Shown here in pieces: positions 33,904 through 42,390 of a stretch of 64,000 bases of DNA (position 1 is its first letter; each line of letters opens with the position of its first letter). The notes under the pieces are model-generated. The model was not told where the DNA came from, searched no databases, and was given only the letters and a program-made list of their open reading frames with translations. The translations under genes and the position numbers were made by a program. Source of the stretch: SCBR16-9 sp964537975 (GTDB lineage Bacteria; Hydrogenedentota; Hydrogenedentia; Hydrogenedentales; SCBR16-9); assembly GCA_964537975.1 (NCBI GenBank), contig CAZIDP010000019.1:7040-71039 (forward strand), given 5' to 3'.

Positions 33904-35514
33904 ATGGCTGAAATTGCACCACAATTGTTAAGCGGTAATGAGGCCATTGCGATGGCCGCACTGGATGCGGGAATAACCTTGGGTGTTGGTTATCCCGGCA
34001 CACCTTCCACTGAGATACTCGAAAATCTGTCGCGTATTGGTGGCGAAGCGCAATGGGCACCAAATGAGAAAGTCGCACTTGAAGTTGGAATTGGTGTGGC
34101 CTATGCCGGTGGACGCGCACTGGTAACCATGAAGCATGTCGGGGTGAATGTCGCCGCAGACCCCTTGTTTACGGTTGCCTATACGGGGGTTAGCGGTGCT
34201 TTGGTCGTTATCTCTGCCGATGACCCCGGAATGCATTCCAGCCAGAATGAACAAGACAACCGGCGATATGCTGTGGCAGCCGGTATTCCCATGCTGGAGC
34301 CTTCAGATTCACAAGAAGCATATGATTATATGCTTGAGGCATTTGAACTTTCTGAAACCTTTAATATCACTGTCCTTTTCCGGCTGACCACGCGGGTCTG
34401 TCACTCAAAAAGTATTGTACGATCTCGCCCCAAACCCCTCCGACAGGCTCATTTTGAACGCGATATCAAGGGTCGCGTCATGATACCCGGATATGCGCGC
34501 CCGGCACATCGGCGCATGCGTGAAAAGTTGAAGCAGATCGCCGTCGCTCCACTAATGGACAGATTGACCTTTGAGACAGGCAATCCGGAAAGCAAAAAGG
34601 GCATCATTACTTCAGGAATCACCTATCAACATGTTGTAGAAAGCATGCCCGATGCCAGAATCCTGAAGCTGGGAATAACCTATCCCCTGCCCCTGGAACG
34701 GATTCAGCAGTTTGTGGAATCCGTTGAGGAGTGTTTGGTAGTTGAAGAAGGTGATCCGTGCCTGGAGGAAGCATTTAAATTCGCAAACATACCGGTTGAA
34801 GGTAAGCCGGAAGACTTCCGATTTGGTGAATTAACAGTTGATCGGGTACAGCAAATAATCACCAGAAATTACAAAGAAATTCCACCGCCACCGCCAGGGA
34901 AACCTCCCCAGCTCTGTGCTCGCTGTCCACACCGTATCGCATTCAGTATTTTGTCACGCCTTGACTGTATCGTTGCAGGGGACATCGGTTGCTATACCCT
35001 TGGTGTCATGCCCCCCTTTGAAGCAATGGATACCTGCGTGTGCATGGGGGCAAGCATTGGTGTGGGACTGGGGTTACGGCATGCCTTGCCAACAGATGAA
35101 GCACGCCGGGTGGTAAGCGTTATAGGTGACAGCACATTCGCCCACACGGGAATTAATGGATTGGTTGAAATGGCGTATAACCCGCCAACAACCGGCCATG
35201 TTGTTCTAATCCTCGACAATCTGACAACAGCCATGACTGGCACCCAGGAACACCCGGGCACTGGTCGCAGACTGGACCATTCAGCTACACGCCAACTGGA
35301 TTTTGAGGCATTGAGCCGTGCGGTAGGTATCCAGCGTGTACATACCATCGATCCGACAGAAGATGCAGAAGCATATGAACGACTTATCAAAGATTCACTT
35401 GAATCAGGTGAACTTGTGGTGATTATTGCTCGCAAACCTTGTATCTTAACCGAGAAGCGGATTGCCAGGCTGGAGGCAGAAGCATGTCTTGCGGAGCAAC
35501 CCAATAATGATTGA
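33904..35514 (+). CDS. iorA: Indolepyruvate ferredoxin oxidoreductase alpha subunit, without C-terminal ferredoxin domain
   Basis: Thiamine-diphosphate subunit of the enzyme that converts aryl-pyruvates plus CoA to aryl-acetyl-CoA, CO2 and reduced ferredoxin. 536 residues. The N-terminal pyrimidine-binding domain has ALDAGITLGVGYPGTPSTEI and the DDPGMHSSQNEQDNR block. The PP domain begins at LCARCPHR and carries the ThDP-binding GDIGCYTLG and VIGDSTFAHTGI. The protein stops at about the point where archaeal and most bacterial IorA continue into a 2[4Fe-4S] ferredoxin domain; no CxxCxxC repeat is present. Electrons must therefore leave by another route. GGGGGAA precedes ATG 33904. It overlaps iorB by 8 bases. 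Confidence 0.93.
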   Translation: MAEIAPQLLSGNEAIAMAALDAGITLGVGYPGTPSTEILENLSRIGGEAQWAPNEKVALEVGIGVAYAGGRALVTMKHVGVNVAADPLFTVAYTGVSGALVVISADDPGMHSSQNEQDNRRYAVAAGIPMLEPSDSQEAYDYMLEAFELSETFNITVLFRLTTRVCHSKSIVRSRPKPLRQAHFERDIKGRVMIPGYARPAHRRMREKLKQIAVAPLMDRLTFETGNPESKKGIITSGITYQHVVESMPDARILKLGITYPLPLERIQQFVESVEECLVVEEGDPCLEEAFKFANIPVEGKPEDFRFGELTVDRVQQIITRNYKEIPPPPPGKPPQLCARCPHRIAFSILSRLDCIVAGDIGCYTLGVMPPFEAMDTCVCMGASIGVGLGLRHALPTDEARRVVSVIGDSTFAHTGINGLVEMAYNPPTTGHVVLILDNLTTAMTGTQEHPGTGRRLDHSATRQLDFEALSRAVGIQRVHTIDPTEDAEAYERLIKDSLESGELVVIIARKPCILTEKRIARLEAEACLAEQPNND

Positions 35515-36079
35515 GGCAGGAGTCACGAACGTCGTAATCGCCGGACTAGGCGGTCAGGGAGTAGTGAAAGCTTCGGACATCCTGTCGCAAGCCGCATTTG
35601 CTGCCGGCCTTGATGTGAAAAAGAGTGAAATTCACGGCATGAGCCAGCGCGGTGGCTCGGTCAGCAGTGATGTGCGATTTGGTGAGAGAGTGTTCAGCCC
35701 CATGATACCACGTGGTCAAGCTGATTTCCTTATTATTATGGAAGAAACGCAAGTTACACCAAACATACACCATATTCGACCTGGTGGTGTTCTGATCACC
35801 CCAGATCATATTCCCTATATCCTTGAAGTGGAAGATGAAGAGCAAGCCATATTACTACAACGCACGTTAAATGTTGCGATGATCGGTGTATTGAGCAGCT
35901 ATATACCTAATATAATGTCGGAGCATTGGCTGGAAGCCATTCACAATAATGTTCCGAACGGTTACTTCGAAATAAATCGTAAAGTATTTCTGCTGGCACA
36001 GGCGGTGGAGCAGGTTATGTCACGATTGGTGACGACGACGAGCAGCATTGGGGGTATACCCAAACCTGCCCTGCGGTAA
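35507..36079 (+). CDS. iorB: Indolepyruvate ferredoxin oxidoreductase beta subunit
   Basis: 190-residue gamma-type domain subunit of IOR, contributing the CoA-proximal part of the complex. It begins TNVVIAGLGGQGVVKAS and contains the conserved MSQRGGSVSSDVRFG loop. The start is ATG 35507, inside the last codons of iorA and preceded by GGAG in the iorA coding region, so it is translationally coupled; longer upstream frames are rejected. It ends 27 bases before the first paaK gene. Confidence 0.93.
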   Translation: MIEAGVTNVVIAGLGGQGVVKASDILSQAAFAAGLDVKKSEIHGMSQRGGSVSSDVRFGERVFSPMIPRGQADFLIIMEETQVTPNIHHIRPGGVLITPDHIPYILEVEDEEQAILLQRTLNVAMIGVLSSYIPNIMSEHWLEAIHNNVPNGYFEINRKVFLLAQAVEQVMSRLVTTTSSIGGIPKPALR

Positions 36080-36106
36080 ATTAAAAAATTTGGGGGAGAG
36101 AATTCA

Positions 36107-37477
36107 ATGACCCAGTCGTCTGGTACTACGGGCTCAGTGTTAAGTGTGGGAACATTTCAGGCAATCAGCGCTCCAGACTATATCCCGAAAAAACAGCTCC
36201 AGGAGCTGCAATTATCTCGGTTACAACAAATCGTCACACATGCTTATCAAAACGTTGCATTGTACCGAGAACGCATGGATGCCAAAGGTATCACTCCTGT
36301 TGATATCCAATCCCTGGATGACATTGTCCACTTGCCATTTACGTTAAAGTCTGACTTGCGTGATACCTATCCCTACGGGCTGTTTGCCGTGCCCCTGGAA
36401 GAAGTGGTTCGTGTACATGCATCCAGTGGCACTACAGGAAAACCGATTGTAGTCGCCTACACACAGGCGGATTTGGAAGTGTGGTCCAATGTGATGGTAC
36501 GCACCTTCGCTGCCTGTGGTCTGAACCGGGGTGACATAATCCAGAATGCCTATGGATATGGACTTTTTACGGGTGGCTTGGGCGCTCATTATGGCGCAGA
36601 AGCCCTGGGGGCAACGGTCATACCAATTTCGGGTGGTAACACTGACCGCCAGATCATGGTAATGAAAGATTTCGGTGTAACAGCAATATGTTCAACCCCC
36701 AGCTATTTCCTGCATATTCTGGAGCATGCTCCTGAGCTTGGTGTTCATTTTAATGTCCCGGGAAGCAACCAGGACTGCAATGTGCGTCTCAAGGCAGGTA
36801 TCTTCGGAGCAGAACCTTGGACCGAAGCCATGCGCAAACATATCGAAGAGGCCAGTGGTATCAAGGCGTATGACATCTACGGTCTTTCAGAAATTATTGG
36901 TCCGGGTGTAGGTTCGGAGTGCAGTGCACAAGCAGGACTGCATATGTTTGAAGACCACTTTTATCCAGAAATCATCGACCCTGAAACTGGTGCTTCCCTA
37001 CCGGATGGCGAAGAAGGGGAGCTCGTACTGACTACGTTGAACAAGTGGGCTATGCCCATGCTGCGCTATCGCACCCGTGACATTACAGAAATTCTTCCAG
37101 AGCCATGCTCTTGCGGTCGCACTATACGACGTATCCGGCGTATCGGGCGCCGCAGTGACGACATGTTTATCGTGCGTGGGGTTAATGTATTTCCCTCTCA
37201 GATTGAGTCCGCGCTACTGGCAGTCGAAGGTGCAATGCCCCATTACCAAATACGCCTGACACGTCAAGAGGGCCTTGACCAGATTACGGTGGAAGTCGAG
37301 GTCACCCCGGAAATATTCAGTGATAAGGTAGGTGCAATGGAACGCCTTCAGCAGAAACTCTCCCACTCAATGGAAAACATCATCGGAATACGGGCAGCGT
37401 TGCGTTTGGTTGAACCAAACACCATTGAGCGCAGTATGGGAAAAGCCAAGCGGGTAATTGATGAACGTGCATTGTAA
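36107..37477 (+). CDS. paaK: Phenylacetate-CoA ligase (AMP-forming), copy 1
   Basis: 456 residues of the adenylate-forming family, joining phenylacetate or another aryl acid to CoA with ATP. The P-loop-like motif is HASSGTTGKPIVVAYT at ~104. Further blocks are YGLFTGGLGAHYGAEALGA, the adenylate-contact YDIYGLSEIIGPGVG, the hinge-region LRYRTRDI and the C-terminal IKGRSDDM equivalent RIGRRSDDMFIVRGVNV. GGGGGAGA lies just before ATG 36107. It follows iorB, so IOR could supply or use the same aryl-acetyl-CoA. A second copy lies 0.5 kb downstream. Confidence 0.93.
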   Translation: MTQSSGTTGSVLSVGTFQAISAPDYIPKKQLQELQLSRLQQIVTHAYQNVALYRERMDAKGITPVDIQSLDDIVHLPFTLKSDLRDTYPYGLFAVPLEEVVRVHASSGTTGKPIVVAYTQADLEVWSNVMVRTFAACGLNRGDIIQNAYGYGLFTGGLGAHYGAEALGATVIPISGGNTDRQIMVMKDFGVTAICSTPSYFLHILEHAPELGVHFNVPGSNQDCNVRLKAGIFGAEPWTEAMRKHIEEASGIKAYDIYGLSEIIGPGVGSECSAQAGLHMFEDHFYPEIIDPETGASLPDGEEGELVLTTLNKWAMPMLRYRTRDITEILPEPCSCGRTIRRIRRIGRRSDDMFIVRGVNVFPSQIESALLAVEGAMPHYQIRLTRQEGLDQITVEVEVTPEIFSDKVGAMERLQQKLSHSMENIIGIRAALRLVEPNTIERSMGKAKRVIDERAL

Positions 37478-37538
37478 TTTATTTCTGAGAATCTGTTAAC
37501 GCATACAACCGGGCCGGTTACTTTATAAGGATATCATC

Positions 37539-37991
37539 ATGAAACTGACACAACTCTCCCTGTTTCTGGAAAATAAACCAGGCCATGTAAAAATCCCCTG
37601 CCAGGTGCTGGCTGAAGCCGGTGTAAATATCTGTACCTTGTCTCTGGCAGACACAGCGCAGTTTGGTATATTGCATTTAATTGTAGAAGACTGGGAAAAA
37701 GGTTATGCAGCCCTGAAAAACGCAGGCTGTGTTGTCAATACTACAGATGTACTGGCACTGGTTGTGCCGGACAGGCCAGGTGGGCTGGCAGATTTACTCG
37801 ACCATTGTGATACCTGCGGGTTGAATATTGAGTACATGTACGCATTCACCCGACGACGTAAACAAGATGCCATTATGATAATCTGCTTTGAAGACCCAGA
37901 CAAGGCAATTGAGGTACTGAAAGATCGGAAAATGGATGGTGTTGATGTCATGCGTTGTACTGACCTGTTCGGTGATTTGGAAGGGCTATAA
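37539..37991 (+). CDS. Tandem ACT-domain protein
   Basis: 150 residues made of two ACT domains: TQLSLFLENKPGHVKIPCQ (residues ~3-65) and LALVVPDRPGGLADLLDH (~70-140). There is no catalytic domain. Free-standing double-ACT proteins of this type are common beside paaK and IOR genes and are thought to sense amino acids. Here it lies between two paaK copies, with 3 bases to the next start. A role as an aromatic amino-acid sensor modulating the ligases is an inference from place and family. Confidence 0.88.
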   Translation: MKLTQLSLFLENKPGHVKIPCQVLAEAGVNICTLSLADTAQFGILHLIVEDWEKGYAALKNAGCVVNTTDVLALVVPDRPGGLADLLDHCDTCGLNIEYMYAFTRRRKQDAIMIICFEDPDKAIEVLKDRKMDGVDVMRCTDLFGDLEGL

Positions 37992-37994
37992 TAC

Positions 37995-39335
37995 ATGAAG
38001 GTTGCAACACATACACTCAGCAAGGAAACCAAAGAATCAGACTGGTGGGACCCGGCTGAAGCATTACCGAGGGAGGAGCTTCGCGACTTACAAACCAGGC
38101 GCTTGCGTGAAACTGTTTCGCGAACGCTGTCCGTACCATATTATAAAGAGGCACTGGCAAGAGACAATATCACTCCAGAAAGTATCACCTCGCCGGATGA
38201 TGTACGACGATTGCCCTTCACCACGAAAGACGACCTGCGCGATCATTACCCACTCGGCTTTCTGGCGGTACCGCGCTCAGAAGTAGCACGATACCATGGT
38301 TCGTCTGGAACAACGGGCAAGCCCACATTTGTAGCCTATACCAAGAAAGATTTAGATACCTGGGCCAATTTATGTGCACGCTTCTTGTATGCCGGGGGTT
38401 TGCGTTCTGAGCACACCGTACATGTCGCATTCGGTTATGGCTTGTTTACCGGTGGTTTTGGCTTGCATTATGGAATAGAAAAAGTGGGTGCGGCTGTCGT
38501 ACCGGTTGCTGCAGGCAACACCAAGCGTCAAATTCTGCTGTTGCAGGACCTGGAACCGGAAGTATTGATATGTACACCAAGTTATGCATTGAATATTGCC
38601 GAGGTTTGCCGGGAGGAAGGTGTTGATCCACACACATTGAAATTGCAATACGGTCATTTTGGCGGGGAACCCTGGACCGAAAAAATGCGCTTTCAAATCG
38701 AAGAATCGTTGGGTATAGAAGCCTTTAACAATTATGGTCTCAGTGAAGTGATAGGTCCGGGAGTAAGCGGCGAGTGCGCGCATCACACCGGAATGCATAT
38801 TCAAGAAGACCATTTCTTGGTAGAGTGTATAGATCCGGAGACCCTGGAGCCTGTGACCGATGGCTCCTACGGTGAACTGGTATTCACGAATCTGACCAAG
38901 GAAGCAATGCCTATTCTGCGGTATCGCACCCGGGATATCGCCGCACTGGAAACGTGTCCCTGCCCATGTGGCCGGACGACAGTACGTATGCACCGGGTCG
39001 TTGGTCGCACCGATGACATGCTGATCATCCGGGGAGCCAATGTCTACCCCTCGCAGATTGAAGAGTCGCTGTTACTTGTAGAAGGTGTAGCGCCACATTA
39101 TCTCATTGAGGTGCATCGGCCTGGAGCTTTAGACGAGGCCACCGTTAAGGTAGAAATTTTACCCGAATTTTTCTCCGATAAAATGCGCAAGATGCAAGCA
39201 TTGCGGGAAGATATTCAGCGGCGTATCGAGACGACTACAGGGGTGCGCATGCAGGTTGAGCTGGTACCGCCGCAAACACTGGAACGCAGTATCGGAAAAT
39301 CCAAACGGGTATTGGATCACCGCAAGATGGATTAA
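37995..39335 (+). CDS. paaK: Phenylacetate-CoA ligase (AMP-forming), copy 2
   Basis: 446 residues, a paralogue of the ligase at 36107. It shares GSSGTTGKPTFVAYT, YGLFTGGFGLHYG, FNNYGLSEVIGPGVS, LRYRTRDIA and VGRTDDMLIIRGANVYPSQIE. Differences cluster in the ~160-240 acyl-binding region, so a different aryl acid is likely. It starts 3 bases after the ACT gene, in the same operon. The start, ATG 37995, follows the GGAAGGGCT at the ACT gene's end. Confidence 0.92.
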   Translation: MKVATHTLSKETKESDWWDPAEALPREELRDLQTRRLRETVSRTLSVPYYKEALARDNITPESITSPDDVRRLPFTTKDDLRDHYPLGFLAVPRSEVARYHGSSGTTGKPTFVAYTKKDLDTWANLCARFLYAGGLRSEHTVHVAFGYGLFTGGFGLHYGIEKVGAAVVPVAAGNTKRQILLLQDLEPEVLICTPSYALNIAEVCREEGVDPHTLKLQYGHFGGEPWTEKMRFQIEESLGIEAFNNYGLSEVIGPGVSGECAHHTGMHIQEDHFLVECIDPETLEPVTDGSYGELVFTNLTKEAMPILRYRTRDIAALETCPCPCGRTTVRMHRVVGRTDDMLIIRGANVYPSQIEESLLLVEGVAPHYLIEVHRPGALDEATVKVEILPEFFSDKMRKMQALREDIQRRIETTTGVRMQVELVPPQTLERSIGKSKRVLDHRKMD

Positions 39336-39428
39336 TCCATGCTGATATATAGCAGCAGGTAGTACAAAATAATCAAGTTATTGAATGTATTGGGGTTGAG
39401 GGAATTTTAACCGGCGGCGGAAAATGTC

Positions 39429-41057
39429 ATGCTTTTTTTAACCATTCTGGTCATAATCTATTTTTTTGTCATGGGGTATCTCGCTTATCGTGGTTATCAG
39501 GGGACCCGAACCGCAACGGACTACCTGATTGCAGGACGTGAAATCCATCCCTTTGTGATGGCGCTTTCCTATGGTGCGGCATTCATCAGCACTTCAGCAG
39601 TTGTAGGTTTCGGAGGTGTCGCAGCCATATATGGACTCGGAATATTGTGGTTGTGTTTTTTGAATATCTTTGTAGGTATTTTTATAGCCTTTGTCGTTTT
39701 GGGAAGCCGCACCCGGTTCATAGGGCACAAATTAAATGCTCATACCTTTCCTGAATTACTCAGTAAGCGCTATCAGTCCGCTTTTATCCAGGGCCTCGTA
39801 GCAATCCTGATTTTGCTCTTCATGCCACTTTATTCCGGTGTGGTGCTCATGGGCGCTTCCAAGTTTATTGAAGTACGGCTGGGAATCGGGTATGAAACCG
39901 CCCTCTTCTTCTTTGCAACCCTGGTTGCTGTATATGTTGCCATTGGTGGCCTCAAAGGAGTTATGTACGCGGACGCATTACAAGGTGGAATCATGCTCAC
40001 CGGCATGCTGACCTTGATGATCATGACGTATACTGGCCTGGGCGGTTTCACGGCAGCACATCAGCAACTGACCGATCTGTCGCCCAAGATTATTGAGATC
40101 ATGGGCGAGCGAGGTCATCGGGGCTGGACTACCATGCCGGAATTCGGCAGCCATATCTGGTGGGTTTTAATCTCCAGCATCATCTTTGGAGTTGGGATCG
40201 GCGTACTAGCACAACCACAGCTTGCGGTACGCTACATGACGGTAAAAAGTCGGCGTGAACTCAACCGGGCTGTACTGGTGGGTGGCGTTTTTATTCTAGT
40301 ATTGACTGGAGGCGCATTCATGACCGGCGCTCTTTCTAATCTCTATTTTTATAATGACCCGAATATTGGTGAGATTGCATTAATTGCCGCGGACCGGGAT
40401 GTCGAGCAGATCATTCCGCGCTTCATCACCAATTATATGCCCGGCTGGCTGGGAGATGTGTTCTTTGTCACCTTGATGGCTGCTGCCATGTCCACCGTGT
40501 GCAGTCAGTTCCATGCGATGGGCGCTGCCGCTGGCCGTGATGTATATGAAGGACTCATTGGCAGCTCGGGGAAATGGAGCAGCATTGTCATCATGCGTCT
40601 GGGTATTTTCATAACGTTTTTGATGAGTGTCGCATTGGCGTATATCTTGCCGGTACACTTGGCAGGTACCGGGGCAGCCATCGTGGCACGGGGTACGGCG
40701 ATTTTCTTTGGCCTGTGTGCAGCCACATTCCTGCCCATGTACGTGGGCGGTTTGTATTTTCGCTTTATCACCCGTAGTGGTGCGATATATGGCGCATTGA
40801 CTGGTTTTATCCTCAGTGCCTTCTGGCTTATGTTTGTCCACAGGCAGGAATCATCGGTTTTATTAATATGCGATTATCTGTTTGGCAAACCGACGATTGT
40901 CGGTGATGCGCGCACCGGTTTTATTCTCTGGGCTGAAGTCGATCCTCTCGTAATCGCACTCCCGGCATCCATCCTGGTAACCATAGTTGTATCATTACTG
41001 ACAAAGCCATTGCCGACGGAGCATTTGGCGAATTGTTTTGAACAGAAAAGGTCTTAA
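39429..41057 (+). CDS. Sodium:solute symporter (SSS family)
   Basis: 542 residues with about 13 hydrophobic helices. It begins with the family's DYLIAGREI and SYGAAFISTSAVVGFGG (TM1, Na+-site region), then GGLKGVMYADALQGGIM and the TM8 region MAAAMSTVCSQFHAMG. SSS transporters use the sodium gradient to import organic acids, sugars or amino acids. Position downstream of IOR and two aryl-CoA ligases suggests an aryl acid or related carboxylate (inference). A tiny accessory membrane protein gene follows after 6 bases. Confidence 0.92.
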   Translation: MLFLTILVIIYFFVMGYLAYRGYQGTRTATDYLIAGREIHPFVMALSYGAAFISTSAVVGFGGVAAIYGLGILWLCFLNIFVGIFIAFVVLGSRTRFIGHKLNAHTFPELLSKRYQSAFIQGLVAILILLFMPLYSGVVLMGASKFIEVRLGIGYETALFFFATLVAVYVAIGGLKGVMYADALQGGIMLTGMLTLMIMTYTGLGGFTAAHQQLTDLSPKIIEIMGERGHRGWTTMPEFGSHIWWVLISSIIFGVGIGVLAQPQLAVRYMTVKSRRELNRAVLVGGVFILVLTGGAFMTGALSNLYFYNDPNIGEIALIAADRDVEQIIPRFITNYMPGWLGDVFFVTLMAAAMSTVCSQFHAMGAAAGRDVYEGLIGSSGKWSSIVIMRLGIFITFLMSVALAYILPVHLAGTGAAIVARGTAIFFGLCAATFLPMYVGGLYFRFITRSGAIYGALTGFILSAFWLMFVHRQESSVLLICDYLFGKPTIVGDARTGFILWAEVDPLVIALPASILVTIVVSLLTKPLPTEHLANCFEQKRS

Positions 41058-41063
41058 AAAATT

Positions 41064-41243
41064 ATGCTTGGATTTGCAGACCCTTGGATAGCGCTCGCAT
41101 TCTTGTTATGCTTTGGCAGTGCTTTACTCTGTGTGCTTTATGGTTATTTCAATTGGAACAAAGGAGATGAACCTCCTGAGGTACCCACCCCTGAAGACCA
41201 GGAATGGATTCGAGAAGAGGAAGAACTGGAAGACGAACTGTAA
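41064..41243 (+). CDS. Symporter small accessory protein
   Basis: 59 residues: MLGFADPWIALAFLLC..., one membrane helix (WIALAFLLCFGSALLCVLYG), then YFNWNKGDEPP and an acidic tail ending EEEELEDEL. Tiny proteins that begin MLGxxDPWxAL, have a single helix and follow an SSS transporter gene are a known small family (symporter small accessory protein). It starts 6 bases after the symporter stop; TTAAAAAATT before ATG 41064 is a poor ribosome site, so coupling is likely. It probably stabilises or tunes the transporter. Confidence 0.8.
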   Translation: MLGFADPWIALAFLLCFGSALLCVLYGYFNWNKGDEPPEVPTPEDQEWIREEEELEDEL

Positions 41244-41330
41244 TTGACAGTACGGATTGAAAATCATCTCTGGTCACCAATATGTTGTCTCAGTCGTTGA
41301 AGTTACGCACCTGGCCAATTGTGGGTACTT

Positions 41331-42224
41331 CTAATATTTTACAACTGGATTTCTCAAAATACCGATTTCTGCGCAGAAAACTTCAAGTACGTCACCCGGT
41401 TCTATAGGACCGACACCTTGCGGTGTACCGGTAGCAATCAAATCTCCTGGTTCCAATGTAATGTGCCTGGTCACATACGCAATCAGCCCAGCGATGCTGA
41501 AAATCATGTCGCTGGTATTGCCTTGCTGACGAATTTCTCCATTTACTCGTAACGTCAATGTTATCTGTGGCGGCCAGGGCAGCGTATCTACCAGTACAAC
41601 GACTGGCCCGACAGGGCAAAAAGTATCCAGGCTTTTCGCCAAAAACCAGGGCTTCCCTTCCGAGGCAGCTTTTTTCTGCATGGTACGGGCTGTTATGTCA
41701 TTCAGAAGCGTATACCCGGCGATGTATTCAAAAGCCTGATCAGCAGAAATGCATTTTGCCCGTTTACCCATGACGACACCAATTTCCCCTTCATGGTCGA
41801 CACGCCCATACCTGGGCTGCAATACCACCGGGTCAGAATCGCCAATACAGGATGAACTTGCCTTACAGAAGACAATCGGTTCATCTGGTACCGGATTGTT
41901 CATTTCAGCCGCGTGCTCTTTGTAATTACGCCCGATTCCAATGATTTTTCCCGGTTGCAGAGGTATAGAAAACCGGGGAATATCCTCCAAGTTATAGCGT
42001 GCTGGATTATCACTTTTTTGAATAAAACCAGCTATACGTTCAAAGAAGTCACGGGCGAACAGCCCCTGATGCATCAAGGTAACGATATCACGTGAGGCAT
42101 GTGTTGGCTGCTCTCCTCCCTCTTTAAGATACTCTTCATGTGCCAAACTCAGATTTATCCAATGTTGCTCCGTTTTCATGACCAGACACTTTTCTTCTGC
42201 AATGACTGTACTGCCGATTTTCAT
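41331..42224 (-). CDS. Fumarylacetoacetate hydrolase (FAH) family protein
   Basis: 297 residues. An N-terminal ~80-residue domain is followed by the FAH fold: IIGIGRNYKEHAAEM, FCKASSSCIGDSDPVVLQP, the metal-binding DHEGEIGVVMG, YTLLNDITARTMQKK and the C-terminal ATGTPQGVGPIEPGD. This pattern is that of 2-hydroxyhepta-2,4-dienedioate isomerase/acylpyruvase-type enzymes, which cleave or isomerise aromatic-ring breakdown products with Mg2+. The substrate is undetermined; nearness to the aryl-acid module on the opposite strand may be meaningful. AAGGAG precedes ATG 42224, and the gene is divergent from the DUF4139 pair. Confidence 0.9.
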   Translation of the reverse strand: MKIGSTVIAEEKCLVMKTEQHWINLSLAHEEYLKEGGEQPTHASRDIVTLMHQGLFARDFFERIAGFIQKSDNPARYNLEDIPRFSIPLQPGKIIGIGRNYKEHAAEMNNPVPDEPIVFCKASSSCIGDSDPVVLQPRYGRVDHEGEIGVVMGKRAKCISADQAFEYIAGYTLLNDITARTMQKKAASEGKPWFLAKSLDTFCPVGPVVVLVDTLPWPPQITLTLRVNGEIRQQGNTSDMIFSIAGLIAYVTRHITLEPGDLIATGTPQGVGPIEPGDVLEVFCAEIGILRNPVVKY

Positions 42225-42390
42225 GGCAATTCTCCTTCTTTTGTCGTACTATGGAGTGTATCGGAGCAGCGTGCGAACATTCCAGTCATTATGGTGTCTA
42301 AAGGTGTGTTGTAAGCGTAAATGTAAGCCGGGAAACAGGTTGCTACCTGTATAGATAACCTGTAATATTAATTTGGAAAGGTTAATCGCT

